From: Owenia fusiformis
Taxonomy: Eukaryota; Annelida; Polychaeta; Sabellida; Oweniidae
Length of the DNA stretch: 64,000 nt
Direction of reading: 5' to 3'
Assembly: GCA_903813345.2 (NCBI GenBank)
Contig: CAIIXF020000001.1
Span: 12,385,915-12,449,914 of the forward strand
Shown here: positions 49,531 through 61,356 of the stretch, piece after piece
Numbering within the stretch: the stretch's first letter is position 1
How the letters are laid out: every line of letters starts with the position of its first letter
Translations under genes and position numbers: made by a program
Notes under the pieces: model-generated
Database searches by the model: none
The model's input: the letters and a program-made list of their open reading frames with translations, nothing else
What the model was told of the DNA's origin: nothing

Positions 49531-50944
49531 CAACATTTTGAAGTCACTCATATTAGGTGGTCCCAAGTTGACAGCCCTGGTACTATTGTTGCTAGATGAA
49601 GAGAATTATTCCCGTATTACATATTTCTCATGGGTTCTCAATTGCAGCTTCTACGAGTATACAACTGCATACCCCCACGCCGTTTTATACAATAATAGTA
49701 ATACACCTGTATATGGCATATTATATAGCAAAACATATCTGTAGACAGTTATAAATCCATCAATCCCTGGCTATTTCTGGTTACCTGATCTAGCAATTAA
49801 CCAAGCCCTCATTAATTAGTTGAACAAAGCATGGGTAAATCCCTCGTGGATTTGGTCGCCAGACCTCTGTCCTGCGTCCCCTGGGATAGCCCTTAATAAA
49901 GATTTTCTCCATTATGATTTCCCTTGCATATATTCCTCTGTGGTAGTCATAAACATGCCAAATGATCCTTCAGTCGCTTCTAGCATTGCACTCCAAGTTT
50001 GCATCCATGATAAATCAGGGTTTCTAATGGGGATGTTGTGTTAGCGTTTTTACTTAATTAGCGAGGTACTCGAAGATGAGTGCGACGTCATGTTATACAC
50101 GATGTGATAGCCATTTGATTGAGACGTTCATAACATATCAAGGATAATTAGTTGCAATCCCATCAAAAATTCCCCGAAACACCAAAAAGCATTCCCAGAT
50201 AATTTTTTTCTGTAATATTAATGTTTATTGCAAACTGACAACCAATGGTCTGGACATGCGCAAGGATAAACGAACATTGAGAATAAATTGACACAGCTTT
50301 AATTCATATGAACAAAGCAAGTCTTGGCTCAACCAGGGGCAGTAAGTTCCTCTTAACAGGGGACTATAATCCATGGCTGGCCATAATTTCTCCCACATCT
50401 ATCACAACGCATGGGTAGTACAATGGAATAGAAAAAGAACACAATATCCTCACAGTGCTTTCCAAAATAAAAATGAAATACATACCCATAGTTACCAGGT
50501 ACGAAAAAATACACCATCTTCATTTTATTGTTTGATATCCAATATCTTTTTTAACTTCAGAAAACGGAATTTAGAACTATTTTTAACTTCTCTAGATACA
50601 GCCGTTATACTGTTTCTTTGCCATTTTAGTTGGGTAGCTAGGGCAAGATACAAACACAATGTTCATCTTGCTGTTGTCATTTTATGGTTGTTACCTGGCA
50701 ACAGACTTCGACAGTTGCCAGGGGCAACACCGGTAAAACGTCAATCATACTCAACTAACTACCGATGACATGTAGTAGTTGTGTTGAAAGGGCATTTATG
50801 AATTGTCGATTTGCATATATAGCATTAAATAGTTTGGTTGTTCAATATTCGAAAAACATCTTCGAATTACATTTCAGTCCCCTTTCCCTAACTAGGGCCA
50901 TTTTCGTTAACGCCCCAATACCCCAAAACTCACACTTTCTTTTT

Positions 50945-51690
50945 AAAGGAGTGGTATCGATATGGAGAACTTTTTGAACACACGTTTCTCTTAAACCAGT
51001 CATAGAAAAAATCTAAAAATTTATCACATCGTCAATTTAATGGTCATCTTTTGAATGGTAACAATATAGTTTGAAAAATATATATATATACTTTCATCTA
51101 TATTGTTTTAGAAAACACATCAAACACTTGTTTTGTTCTTGGTATCATGTTTCCAGAGTGAAATGAAACATCTTTCCGAACCTAATTGGAACAAAACGAC
51201 ATAAACACAACATGTTTAGGTCTCTCAATATTGTAATTGTACAAAGGAAATTTTGGTTGATTTTAAAAAAGTATCTTGTTAATGAAATAAAAGGTTTATC
51301 TTGATTTTTATCTATTTTGGGGGGATTTTGTTTTAATTTTTTGAATACTTTTTTAAAAAACAACCAAAAATTCCTTTGTATAACTATAATATTGAGAGGT
51401 CTAAAAACATGTTGTATATGCTATTTTGTTCCAACAAGGTTCGGAAAGACATTTTATTTCTATTCTCAAGAATTGGTAGAAATGAGCAAAAACAATTGCA
51501 CTAAAAAAACAAAAAATGTTAACAAAAACAGTTATATGAAATATTTCTAAATAGTTTTCGCATTAAATTGTTGTCAATCAGTCAACATTACATAAAATAG
51601 CGTGTTTTTTACAGAATGTTTTCAATGATTGGTTTAAGAGAAAAACATCGTTGAATTCAGTTCTCCATATCGATACCACTCCTTTCCTCG
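50945..51690. mobile_element. Long foldback element, about 745 bp
   Basis: The outer ends AAAGGAGTGGTATCGATATG ... TCTCTTAAACCAGTCAT pair with ATGATTGGTTTAAGAG ... CATATCGATACCACTCCTTT. An inner pair of over 100 bp also matches: TTTCCGAACCTAATTGGAAC ... CAATATTGTAATTGTACAAA against the complement of 51340-51450. Small stem-loop differences show age. No transposase frame. Confidence 0.85.
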
Positions 51691-51699
51691 GAGGAGAAA

Positions 51700-53510
51700 C
51701 AATATTTGATTTGCACTTCATTTTTTGGTCTTTTTCAATTATACAATATATATTTCTCAATCCCTGGACGACAAGATGTGGCATATACATATATACTTGC
51801 ATATATTCATGACATTATTTAATTATAAATGTTTAGACTAGTTGGAAGGATTTGTCAAAAAGGATATTTATATTTCTAGTAGGTGTTTATCGTGCTCTGT
51901 ATGATTGAACTTGAACCAATTTGACTTGCTCTTTCGACAGAATGCACTATTCATTATGGCTTATCCGACTTCCACTTTAAAATTTGTCGTTTTATGTAGA
52001 GTACTTTTGCTTTGTGGGTTTTGTACACTTGGCTGTGGTGTGTCATCTACAGTATTACCGTTCAGAGTATTTCCATTAAATTGTTGGATGGTGTTATTTG
52101 TAATGTCGTAGTTAAATTAGTCGCAAATATCTATATGTGATCTACCTATTGTTTTCTCTATATCATTACGTTTACGTTCAGACATCAGTCAATAAACTTG
52201 TCATTTGCACCGGTCAAAAGTGTTCAGTTGGCAGGTGTTCACATTACGAGGTTTTAACACGTGGTAGATTGCACTGGAAAAACGTTCACATCAAGAGGCG
52301 TTCATACTTGAGAGGTTTTCGGAGGTTAGGATACGCTGACATGATTTAGATACACCCTATTATTTACCCATTTTGAATTCACTATAGAATGCAATTACAC
52401 CGTTGCTCGTAAGTTTGGAGTATTTGTCACTTCACAAAAATCAGAAGAACTATAAAAGCATTTATTTTTACTCTCGGTACGTGTAGTGCAAAAATGTAGC
52501 TCCACTATTCTTGGCATGTTTGTAAACATAAAACCTCCGAACATTGCATAGTACATTGAAACTTGAAATCGCTAGAATGCATGTATATAACGATAAACAA
52601 GAGCGTATACACTATTACTGTGACAAGCAATTAATCGTTTTGATTAGAAAATCTTGAGACATTGAATGCTGACCGTATAGATATAAATCATTTATCTTTT
52701 TTATTTTATGGACAAAGTCCAACATTCTTGCCGTCCACCAATAAATATTTTGAATTCTATGGGGTAATTTCTCAAACGACATACAAAAAATTTCCGTGAT
52801 ACAATTTTGATAATTACGAAAGAGCATAATCAAAATGAAACCTTCAATTGAATATCAATTCTAATGTGAGTTGGCTTCTTAGGGACTCTTTTACACCCAT
52901 ATTGGATTCACAATTTGTAGTTGATAAACAGTTACAATTTCTTGCGTCATTACCTCTCGGACAACAAATTTTAGTAAAATAGTTAAAATATATTCCGTCG
53001 TTCAATAATGAATTAAGAGAAAATTGTTTCCAAAATTACGGAAGGGACTGTATTTGCATCTAGATTTTCATTTTGTTCACACACACCTGAGCAGTGTTTA
53101 AGATAAAACAATTACATCCCTCGACGATTTGATGGTCTGCACCGAATTGACGACAGAGACTTCTTGAATTTCCCTTATACAAGTGTATTTTATTTTATTT
53201 GTGTCGTTTTCTTTTTGAACATTTTGTTGTTTGTTTGTTTGCTTGTTTGTTTTTTGTATATTTGACGTACTACATTATTTGAAGTAATATTTGCTATTTC
53301 GAGTTTTTTTCGCGTTTTTCAACACGCCACTTAATGCTCTAGCTATCATGAATTCTTAAGTTGTTACTGATTAAGATTTACTCATTGGAAAGCATGTACA
53401 TAATTACTGCATTTTGAAATGGAATAACTTATCATCATCGAAGGTTGTATTTAATTGAATAACACTGAGTTTATGATAATCTCGAGAATAAAATCTGATA
53501 CAAAATATAC
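51700..53510. other. Non-coding stretch
   Basis: Only a GTGTTCACATNACGAGG-type repeat at 52195-52320 is recognisable. The open frames are short and AT-rich. Confidence 0.5.
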
Positions 53511-53516
53511 TTACTG

Positions 53517-54150
53517 TGTTGTAATAGATTGACCAGGTTTTGGTATTATAACCGGAGAAACACACCCACTAGGCACAGGAGCAGGTGGCGTGGGGACTAA
53601 CTGGCCGGAAACGGGGACCAATTGACCTGGGACTCCTACCGCGGGGACTATATAACCTTGTGAGGCGGGTGGTACTAACGCAGGTACGTTGCTGCCAGTT
53701 GGTGAAGAAACAAGCGATGAAGATGCAGAATCGAATGTCTGTGTTTCCTTTAAGGGTACATTTGCCTGCACAATCACAGGGTCACCTTTAAACCTCCTCT
53801 CAACCGCCGTATGCTCTTGACTGGGGGGCATTTTTAAATTCAGATCTTTTAAATCACTCGAACTGACCAATGTATAGATATGATGACACTCCTTGATTAT
53901 TTTCAGATCCGAGTGCATATCAGAACTTTCGATAAGCATGACACAATAGTTCGGTGTTGGTATTTCCTTAATTGTTACAAAAGTCTTCCTGGTCGAGACT
54001 AATTTCCTCAATCACGGCAATCCTTATCAAATAAGCTGGTTTAACCTCGTGCTTGATGGCGAAATACTTTATTCTGCGTATCCGAGCTTTCACTTTCGGT
54101 ATCCACGTGAATCGATGTCCAATCCAATCATTGATGGGTAGATTCAGATT
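53517..54150 (-). pseudogene. Exon-like coding segment, Pro/Val-rich, with a one-base frame slip
   Basis: Reading down from about 54150, one frame gives a charged segment (WIGHRFTWIPKVKARIRR, then IKHEVKPAYLIRIAVIEE) that runs into a stop at about 53970. The neighbouring frame then continues the same style of sequence (VTIKEIPTPNYCVMLIESSD) and passes into a Pro/Val-rich region. That region holds VPALVPPAS, GVPGQLVPVSGQLVPTPPAP and IIPKPGQSITT, and ends at a good donor (ACA|GTAAGT). The two frames join at a run of four T bases, so a single extra base there, a real mutation or an assembly error, explains the break. The donor leaves a partial codon that matches the phase of the acceptor just before the 3CxxC start at 44195, so this could be its 5' coding exon across a 9.3-kb intron. 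I do not recognise the protein. Confidence 0.4.
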
Positions 54151-54159
54151 CTGCAGGCT

Positions 54160-56335
54160 TTCAGATATAACTTATATACCCATATTAATAATCATAATCG
54201 TCATCAATATCACTGCATTAATGCCTTTATTTGCTTCTATATAAAAAACAAATTGTAGTTGTAATTATTGCATTTCTCGTGTGATTATCCATTGAAATTA
54301 AACCAGATGATTTAATTTTTGCTAGCTGAAATGATACGTATATATAAATCTATTCAAATATCAGCTGAATATAAAATACAACACAATGCTGGTTTGGCAT
54401 TATGTTGTGGTATGTTGCATTAAATATACTATAGTTGCAGGTAGCTGTCGTGTTTACTTGGCATCAACTTAAAGTTTTTCTAAGAATTTGTTCCCTATAC
54501 GAATTCGCGAACACATAGTTAAACATTAAGCTACTTCATGGTTAATATTTACCATTTCAAAAAATGAAAAATGTTATTCAAACATAAAATCGAAATTAAT
54601 CTTGAATACAAAGACTTCAAGTAGAACTGCTCGTCGCGTGTTTGTTTTTCATTTTCTAGGAATCCAAATTTTGATTTTTTTATAATAAAAGCATTCTTTA
54701 TTTCTAATTACAACAAAATATGGGCAATTTATGATTTAATTTACACTAATTGGAAAATGTCACCGTAACATTGACATTAATCGTCAACAAATTGTCAACT
54801 CAAATTGTAAATATTGTCAAAATTGTAAATTTGAATTGTAAATATGTACTACAAAAGGTATGTTCAACGTCTACATGTACTTGAAACAAATCTGATCAAA
54901 ATACACAAAAATGAGCATGTTAGAACCCCTCCCTCCTGGGGAAGAATAAGGAGAACATTCGAATCACGTCGTTGATTTACAATACATGAGACCTTAAGAA
55001 TGGATGCATGTAAGCAACACGATTAATTCATATAGTATTCTACGAAATATATTCACAACCTGACTTCATAATACATAAATGTGACAAACTTGATAAATAA
55101 CACAACAAAAGGTATGCACGCGTTCAATTTGAAGCAGGAAGTAAATTTTTCTATTGGCTGTTAGGCTGACCCAGCCCTAAATTCTTTTAAGTTTGATTCC
55201 TTGAAACCAAATTTATAAAGACATACATAAATGGCTAAATATTTACTATTTACTAATAAACACATCTGGTTAGTATATAGGTATTTTAGAACTATAACTT
55301 TATACTCAGAACTTGGCATATCTGTTACGATAACGTCCGTTAACGAAACATTCACAAACTCTTCTAATATGGCGGAAAGGTAAATTTTTTGCTCAACAAA
55401 GTTTGTTTTTCAGTGCTGAAATAAAGAGATAATAATTTCAAAAAGCTTCCGATCTCTTGGCTGATTCTGATATGTACAGGGTGACCCAAATATCAGGCCC
55501 TGTCATTTTGGAACAACTTTTAGTTTGCCTTTTGTCAACCTGTAGCCAATGATGCAATGTGACCAGGGTTCGACCTCGGTTCAGGGACTTTACTTGTTGC
55601 TAGAGTACAAACGACTGTACGTGGCTGTACATAGGGCTCATTCTTCTTAGGGATTTCTGAGCCTGTCTTCCAGTGCTATTTGGAATTGTAGTAGCCTACT
55701 ATACATTAACATGTGTAATGCAAACTGTCTTGCATAAAAAAGAGGTGAATAAGTCAATATACAGCAGACATTCATACATGTTATAAGTCATCCAGGTATT
55801 CGTTTGGCGCACCTGTGTCTTCCTAATTACCCCAGGATATATATCCTTCGGGATCGGACTTCATTGCTATTGAAAGAAGTGAAATACCCTTGGACCAAGG
55901 ATGTACACTATTCACCACGGGAGCTGTACCAGTTACGCGTGGTTGATGAACGCACGGGGCTAGGCAAAACGAGAGGGGGGAAATTGAAATAAACAGAAGT
56001 TTTCATCGATGTAGGAATATTTAGTTTCTACAGATTTTTGTACTTGCATTCCATAAGAAATGTCCTTATAGAATACTCATAATGGTGGTATTTTTCATGA
56101 TTAAATTAGTGTTCACAGTTCAATTCTGTTCAGTTCTTCTCAATGACAATGATGAAACATTTAGTCACACCCCACTTCAAAAGTTCTAACGTATACACTA
56201 GCCATATGCGCTCCATTTGGGTTTGGTTTGTGGTTACAAGTGACTTTCTTAATTAATTTTAGGTGCGATGATGAAATAAAAGCCGATGACAAAAACATCT
56301 TATTAAGAAACAATCCTAAAAATAGTTATGGAGAC
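54160..56335. other. Non-coding stretch, no gene seen
   Basis: AT-rich, with short TTGTAAAT/GTCAA tracts at 54770-54850. A 62-codon frame at 55804-55992 has no recognisable domain. Confidence 0.5.
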
Positions 56336-56339
56336 TTTA

Positions 56340-56508
56340 CTTGTATTCACGAATGCAAATAACGTCTACCTGATTAACCTACTATTTTATGAGCAACTTG
56401 TTTATGAAAAATACCTGCCACAATTCCATTCATACTTAAATGGGTTGGTCATAAAATAGTAGTTTGATCCGGAAGCCGACAGCCGAAAGTTGCATTCGCG
56501 AATACAAG
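56340..56508. mobile_element. Inverted-repeat element with CTTGTATTCACGAATGCA ends
   Basis: The left CTTGTATTCACGAATGCA pairs with the right TGCATTCGCGAATACAAG with one mismatch. An inner pair CTACTATTTTATGA / TCATAAAATAGTAG also pairs, so nearly the whole 169 bp can fold. No clear target duplication. Confidence 0.75.
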
Positions 56509-57089
56509 CTTAGATACGTCGTGAAATCACGGTGAAAACGCAACGTTACGCTGATTAATCATTTAGCTTTGAAAAAAGGGTTGACAAAGATTGAATATTA
56601 CCGTTGATGTTTACTGTAAAATGAACTTGATATAATTTTGTAAATGAACGTAAACTAGGGCTGATGCACTTTCGCTTACTCTTCAATCGTTCATGGGCAA
56701 CGGAAATTGACGTTTTAAGAGGAATTTAACTGGCATTTCGAAAACGGATTTATCGAATTATTTTTTTGTAAACCCTGATTTTTCTCCCGAACTTTTTTTA
56801 GCCATCCCAATTTTCCCCAGATTATTTTTTGTGAGGCCCGGTTTTCTTACGATTATTCTTAGCAATAATTCTTAGATTATCCTAAGATTTTTTCGAAGTG
56901 TAGATTATCTTCCAATTTTTCAGAAAAAACGATTTTCATCCCGATTTTTATTTACTTTCGCTCATGAAATGTAGCCCACCGTTGTTGTGAAAAATGAAAC
57001 AAAACAATAAAAAAAAATAAAAATAAAACTCAAAAGGCAAGTCTTTTCTGGGTCAAGGCCAATGGCATGATTTCCTCAAGTCTCTTCAA

Positions 57090-57365
57090 TTGCTATGCAA
57101 CCATACTGGGACCGATTCGTGTCGTTCCACTACTGCCCTTGGTGGGGGCTCACTACCATACTGTATGACTCCCGGAGTCTAATAAAGCTCGTCAGTGGAG
57201 GAACCAACCACAGTCTCACAATCTGTCTCCGAAGAGAACCGACCCAAGCCAAGTGCCGGAGGTTGGACCTTCGGACCGGGTGTCCTGTAGTAGCAATGAT
57301 CAACGACTCCGTACCTGGGGCTCGAACGCGGGACCTCCGTATCCCACTACGTTCAACTACGTGTC
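57090..57365 (-). mobile_element. Probable tRNA-derived SINE, minus strand
   Basis: On the minus strand CGTTCGAGCCC (57328-57318) resembles a Pol III B box and GTAGTGGGAT upstream resembles an A-box remnant. A GC-rich body follows. The locally high GC content and CpG content stand out from the surroundings. Confidence 0.4.
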
Positions 57366-57524
57366 AGAACTCTTAAAAAGTAATGTAGTTGTTATAATTA
57401 TTTGCTTGAATAAACGTGATACAAACATTTCTTAATTGATTAATCCCATTTAGTTGAAATCGCAGTTTGACTAACGATCAGGTCCTGAGCAGGAATCCAA
57501 AATCCGTACTTCAAGAAGATAATA

Positions 57525-57654
57525 GGGAGTTTAAGCTTGCATATAAAATCGAAACGCCAACCTATACATATGACCAATCGCCCATACACATGCATCGCTT
57601 AAATATCTTCCGTTCGCGTTTAGGTTGTGAAAAACATCACAAGCTTAAACTCCC
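57525..57654. mobile_element. 130-bp MITE with GGGAGTTTAAGCTTG ends and TA duplication
   Basis: The left GGGAGTTTAAGCTTG is the exact inverted complement of the right CAAGCTTAAACTCCC. Both sides are flanked by TA (57523-57524 and 57655-57656), as for mariner-type insertions. The open frame across it is incidental. Confidence 0.8.
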
Positions 57655-57809
57655 TAAAATGGATTTTGAAGCCCTGCGTACGGAGGATGGTCCCATTGGT
57701 GTTCGGATTTGTTCGGATACATTATAGTTACTGTACAAAGGACGATCAAGTAAACGCAAACAACTCTTGCAAATGTGTACGGGAGTTACAAAGTCTGCAA
57801 AGTCGATAA

Positions 57810-58730
57810 TGAATGAATCGGGTTCAATGTTTTTTTAACATGATATCAATTTCCAACGATATGATCACGAATATCAATAAAAAGCGTCCCGGCGTGCGAA
57901 CCAACATGTTTCAAACATAGAACATTGCATTAACTCTGAAAACAGACTTTGGAACTCGAAGATGCATCAATTGTCAATTTCAAATTCAAAGCTACAATAG
58001 AAACACCTACCACATAGCAGACTCTGCGCGCAGGGTAAAGGAACAGAGAATCATGTTCTCTTTCAAGAAGCGAAGTCAACGAATGCAAAGGGTGAGTATA
58101 TTGCTTTTTCGATACTCATACCCACTTTGTCTTGTTTCCTGAGCAAGTGGTATATAAAAGGGGGTCTAGTTGACCAAAATACAATTGCCAGTTATCACTA
58201 ATTTAATTGATGGTATTTTAGGGAAGCTTTGTTTCTTACTTATCGTACACTGGAAAAACATTTCACCAAAACAAAATCAATTGAGAAAATAAAGAAACCA
58301 TTGTTCGGTGGTATAAATACATTTATTTACGACTACCCGAATTGAAATGTTTGTTTCCAATATTTGCACAACGTAGGATAATTTCTTGAATAAAATGGTA
58401 TCATGTCCTCCCTCCATTGTTCCACGATGTTATTTGCCTACTATAGGCTTGTAGTACATCTATTTTCAACAATCAGACTACGATAGTCATATGTAGACCA
58501 TCAGTGTGTAGACCGATAGTTAAGTTTTGAAATATATAAAAGCTCATCATTTTTGTTTTATCATTAGTCCATTGTCACTAAAGTATAGTTAAATTGTGGC
58601 GTAAGAAACTTGATTTCAAATTACAATAACACATTTACATATATATGAGGAAAGTCTTCACATCGAATTCGTTGGTTTCGGTTTTAAAGAATATTATGCG
58701 AAGACGGATGTAGAATAATATTATTCTCAG
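57810..58730. other. Non-coding stretch downstream of the tetraspanin
   Basis: Apart from the rearranged TACCCT-family remnant at 58018-58097, nothing is recognisable. Confidence 0.5.
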
Positions 58731-58868
58731 TTTTATTTTCAGGCCAGCTCATCCTTCAACATCAGCATCACAAATCAAGTAGAATTGCGAAAACTGACAA
58801 TCCTCGCCGGCTCGGCTAAGTATCCCATTGGCCAACACGGTGGTTTTTAGAATTGACGAGCACGCCGA

Positions 58869-59642
58869 CTATCTATTGATATCATAACTTCTGGCACGTT
58901 TGCTGAAGCACATCATGATAGCAGCAATGTAGGTGATAAGTTGAATCCCAGCACAAGCGAATCCGCAACCAATGAGCACAAAGCAAAACTCAACGTACCA
59001 CCGTGATATCTGCCTGTAACATCCACTCCTGAAGGCGACTGTTGTAAGTTTCCCAGCCGCGCATACCTCGGAGAATTTGGGTTTAGGGTTCTTAGGTTTG
59101 ATACAGCAGGAGATGGGGAATAGTTTCCCAGTATCCTCTGACCATTTGGTCGTGTTAAAATCGTGCACACTGTCCACCCCGCAGCAACTATATTGTTTCT
59201 GAATGACATTCCAGCCGAAACTCTTACGCTCGGTGAACTTATTGTAAAGGTTGTTATGGAGGGTGGGGTGAATGTTATCCGCCAGAGCCCGAACGCCGAG
59301 CACTCCTACTACCACATATCCCGTCATTACAACCGTCAAAAGACAAAGATAGCCCGCCAGCATCATCCTGCTTTTAATAATCACTCCACACACTCCATAC
59401 ATGGCAAAGCTCACATGGGTGACGGCCCCTAATAACATGAGGAATATCTGCACGTATGATGCCATAAATTTGCTAACATCGGAATTTGGCTCAACGACAT
59501 ATCTTTCCAAATTTAACCGTGTTTCATCCAGAAGTCGCCATATTCCTATACCAAGTAGGGCGGCACCGCCAATACTGACCATGAAGTTCAAAGCATAAAG
59601 GATATATTTTCCACATGATGTATGTATAACCGCCCGAGTCAT
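58869..59642 (-). CDS. Tetraspanin, intronless
   Basis: A single 257-codon frame encodes a four-pass membrane protein that would organise membrane microdomains with integrins or other partners. Membrane segments lie at about residues 14-36, 62-84, 94-116 and 218-246. The large extracellular loop (about 117-217) carries the defining CCG motif at 153-155, a second PxSCC-type pair (PISCC, 176-180), and C194 and C208, giving six loop cysteines that can form three disulphides. Juxtamembrane cysteines (C10, C85, C245) could be palmitoylated. NTT at 163-165 is one N-glycosylation sequon. The short C-tail ends SYDINR. Length is normal for the family. Most animal tetraspanin genes have several introns, so the uninterrupted frame suggests a retrocopy. 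AATAAA on this strand at 58737-58732 lies about 130 bases past the stop. Confidence 0.95.
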   Translation of the reverse strand: MTRAVIHTSCGKYILYALNFMVSIGGAALLGIGIWRLLDETRLNLERYVVEPNSDVSKFMASYVQIFLMLLGAVTHVSFAMYGVCGVIIKSRMMLAGYLCLLTVVMTGYVVVGVLGVRALADNIHPTLHNNLYNKFTERKSFGWNVIQKQYSCCGVDSVHDFNTTKWSEDTGKLFPISCCIKPKNPKPKFSEVCAAGKLTTVAFRSGCYRQISRWYVEFCFVLIGCGFACAGIQLITYIAAIMMCFSKRARSYDINR

Positions 59643-61250
59643 TTTCCTGTTTTTCCAGAACGAACTTAAAGTACTGTCAAGAGCTTGTTGATATTGTGTT
59701 CTTTGTTGTGAGCAGAATCTAAGATGTTCTGTTCAATCAAGTGTTCACATGGGCTCGTATCCTAAACCTGATATTTGTTGCTCATCAGTCCGGACGTCTT
59801 GTATCTTTCTTGTTCCCTTCACGATTCAGTAGATCTTGTTATTGTTGGTGTCGCATTGTTTGGCGCCATATCCTTTTTCATATAGCTAATATATATAACG
59901 AGTCAATTAATACTTGACATTACCATCTAAGGAAAGGAAATCAGCAATTGTTTTGTTTTTCTTTCATATCCTGTTATAAATTAATTACAAACAGTTACGT
60001 TAACTTTGTGTATATTCGATGACTCTTAATGTTTATTTCATGATGTTATACAGTATCTTTACTTTTATTCTTCGCGTCCAACTCAGCTATTCATAGCATT
60101 TCGCCACATCTTAATGTTCTCCATTGTCTTGTTGATACAAGTAAATTCAACATTAACATCGGACCAAAACTTGAGAAGAAATCAATTATATGTTAGAAGC
60201 TCATGAGTCATCCCAATATACCAACAGTTTACTTCTATTATTGATGAACTTTTGCTACCTGGTCACGCAAATGTAGCATCACTTGAGACGCTGATTTCTA
60301 ATCCAACGCAATAACTTTAAGCGCTTCGTTTCTTCCTTCGATTTACATTATTCATTTACAATGACATCGTAATTACTAATTATTTTTTAAATCAGTGTCC
60401 TCATAATGTTCGTTTTATTTCTTTATTATATCGTTCTTCTAATTATCACCAAGGTTCGATTTAAAGTAAAACATGCGGCTGGCCTTTGGCATTAGCATTT
60501 TCTTTGACATTTACGACTCTCTATGCAATATACAGTAAAACACATGAATGTCACACTGTGAGGTGATAAAATAAATTGGAGTTTCAAGTCATTCAACAAC
60601 ACTACGGTAACATGACAGATGTTTCTAATGGTTATTTTCCTCAATGCACCTTTATTACTTTGTGCTGAGGTTTAGTGATCGATTCTTTTAATTTATTTAT
60701 GTTATAATTTGAAATAATTAGGAGATGTAATCAAGGAACCGTCCAATCATTTCGTATTCGGTATTACTAATTTTTGATAAACTTGAACAAAACCCGTTGT
60801 TTTGTAACTTTAAGCAGTGGTGCACTATACACGATGAAGGATTTTATGAAAAATGGTTTCAATAATTCCAACTCAAAGAAATCATATTTGATAAAACGCT
60901 GACACGTTCGCCCATTAGCTGCATTTGAGAATAAAAATCGTCTTCAACCTAACTCTTGTTATTTGTTTGTCACTTTGTTTATTTGTTCTTGTTCTCGTTC
61001 GTTAATACTAAACATACCTCTCTCTGTCTCTTTGTTAATAAGTTGATTTTCAAAGGTTTCATCTTATCTTGAAGATTAACTTGACCCCATTCTACACCAT
61101 TCATTGTCGGCTACTTACTGTTTAGCTAAGATTATTCCTGTTATATACAATACACTTCGTACAACACACCAGGCTTGAGTTCACCAAGGTTGTTTTTATG
61201 CATGTAACTCAGAGGAATAACATAAAAGTCATTTTTGGATATCATTTAGA
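59643..61250. other. Intergenic region between divergent tetraspanin and carrier genes
   Basis: This 1.6-kb interval separates the minus-strand tetraspanin start from the plus-strand carrier, so it should contain both promoters. I see no repeat and no clear TATA box at a convincing distance from either start. Confidence 0.5.
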
Positions 61251-61356
61251 TTGAACAGAAACTTTGCTAAAAGTGATGAATTCCAAAACGAGGACATAGA
61301 AATGTCAACTGAACACCGGCGAAAAGATAAGATAACCTTCTTTTCCAATAACAAAA

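Noticed and set aside
50373-50768. 131-codon plus-strand frame
   Set aside because: The longest unexplained frame, but without domain or splice context and adjacent to a foldback element; the composition looks random.
57467-57727. 86-codon plus-strand frame
   Set aside because: It spans a 130-bp MITE with TA duplications and has no domain.
58913-59598. Plus- and minus-strand frames overlapping the tetraspanin
   Set aside because: Shadow frames; the tetraspanin frame carries all family motifs.
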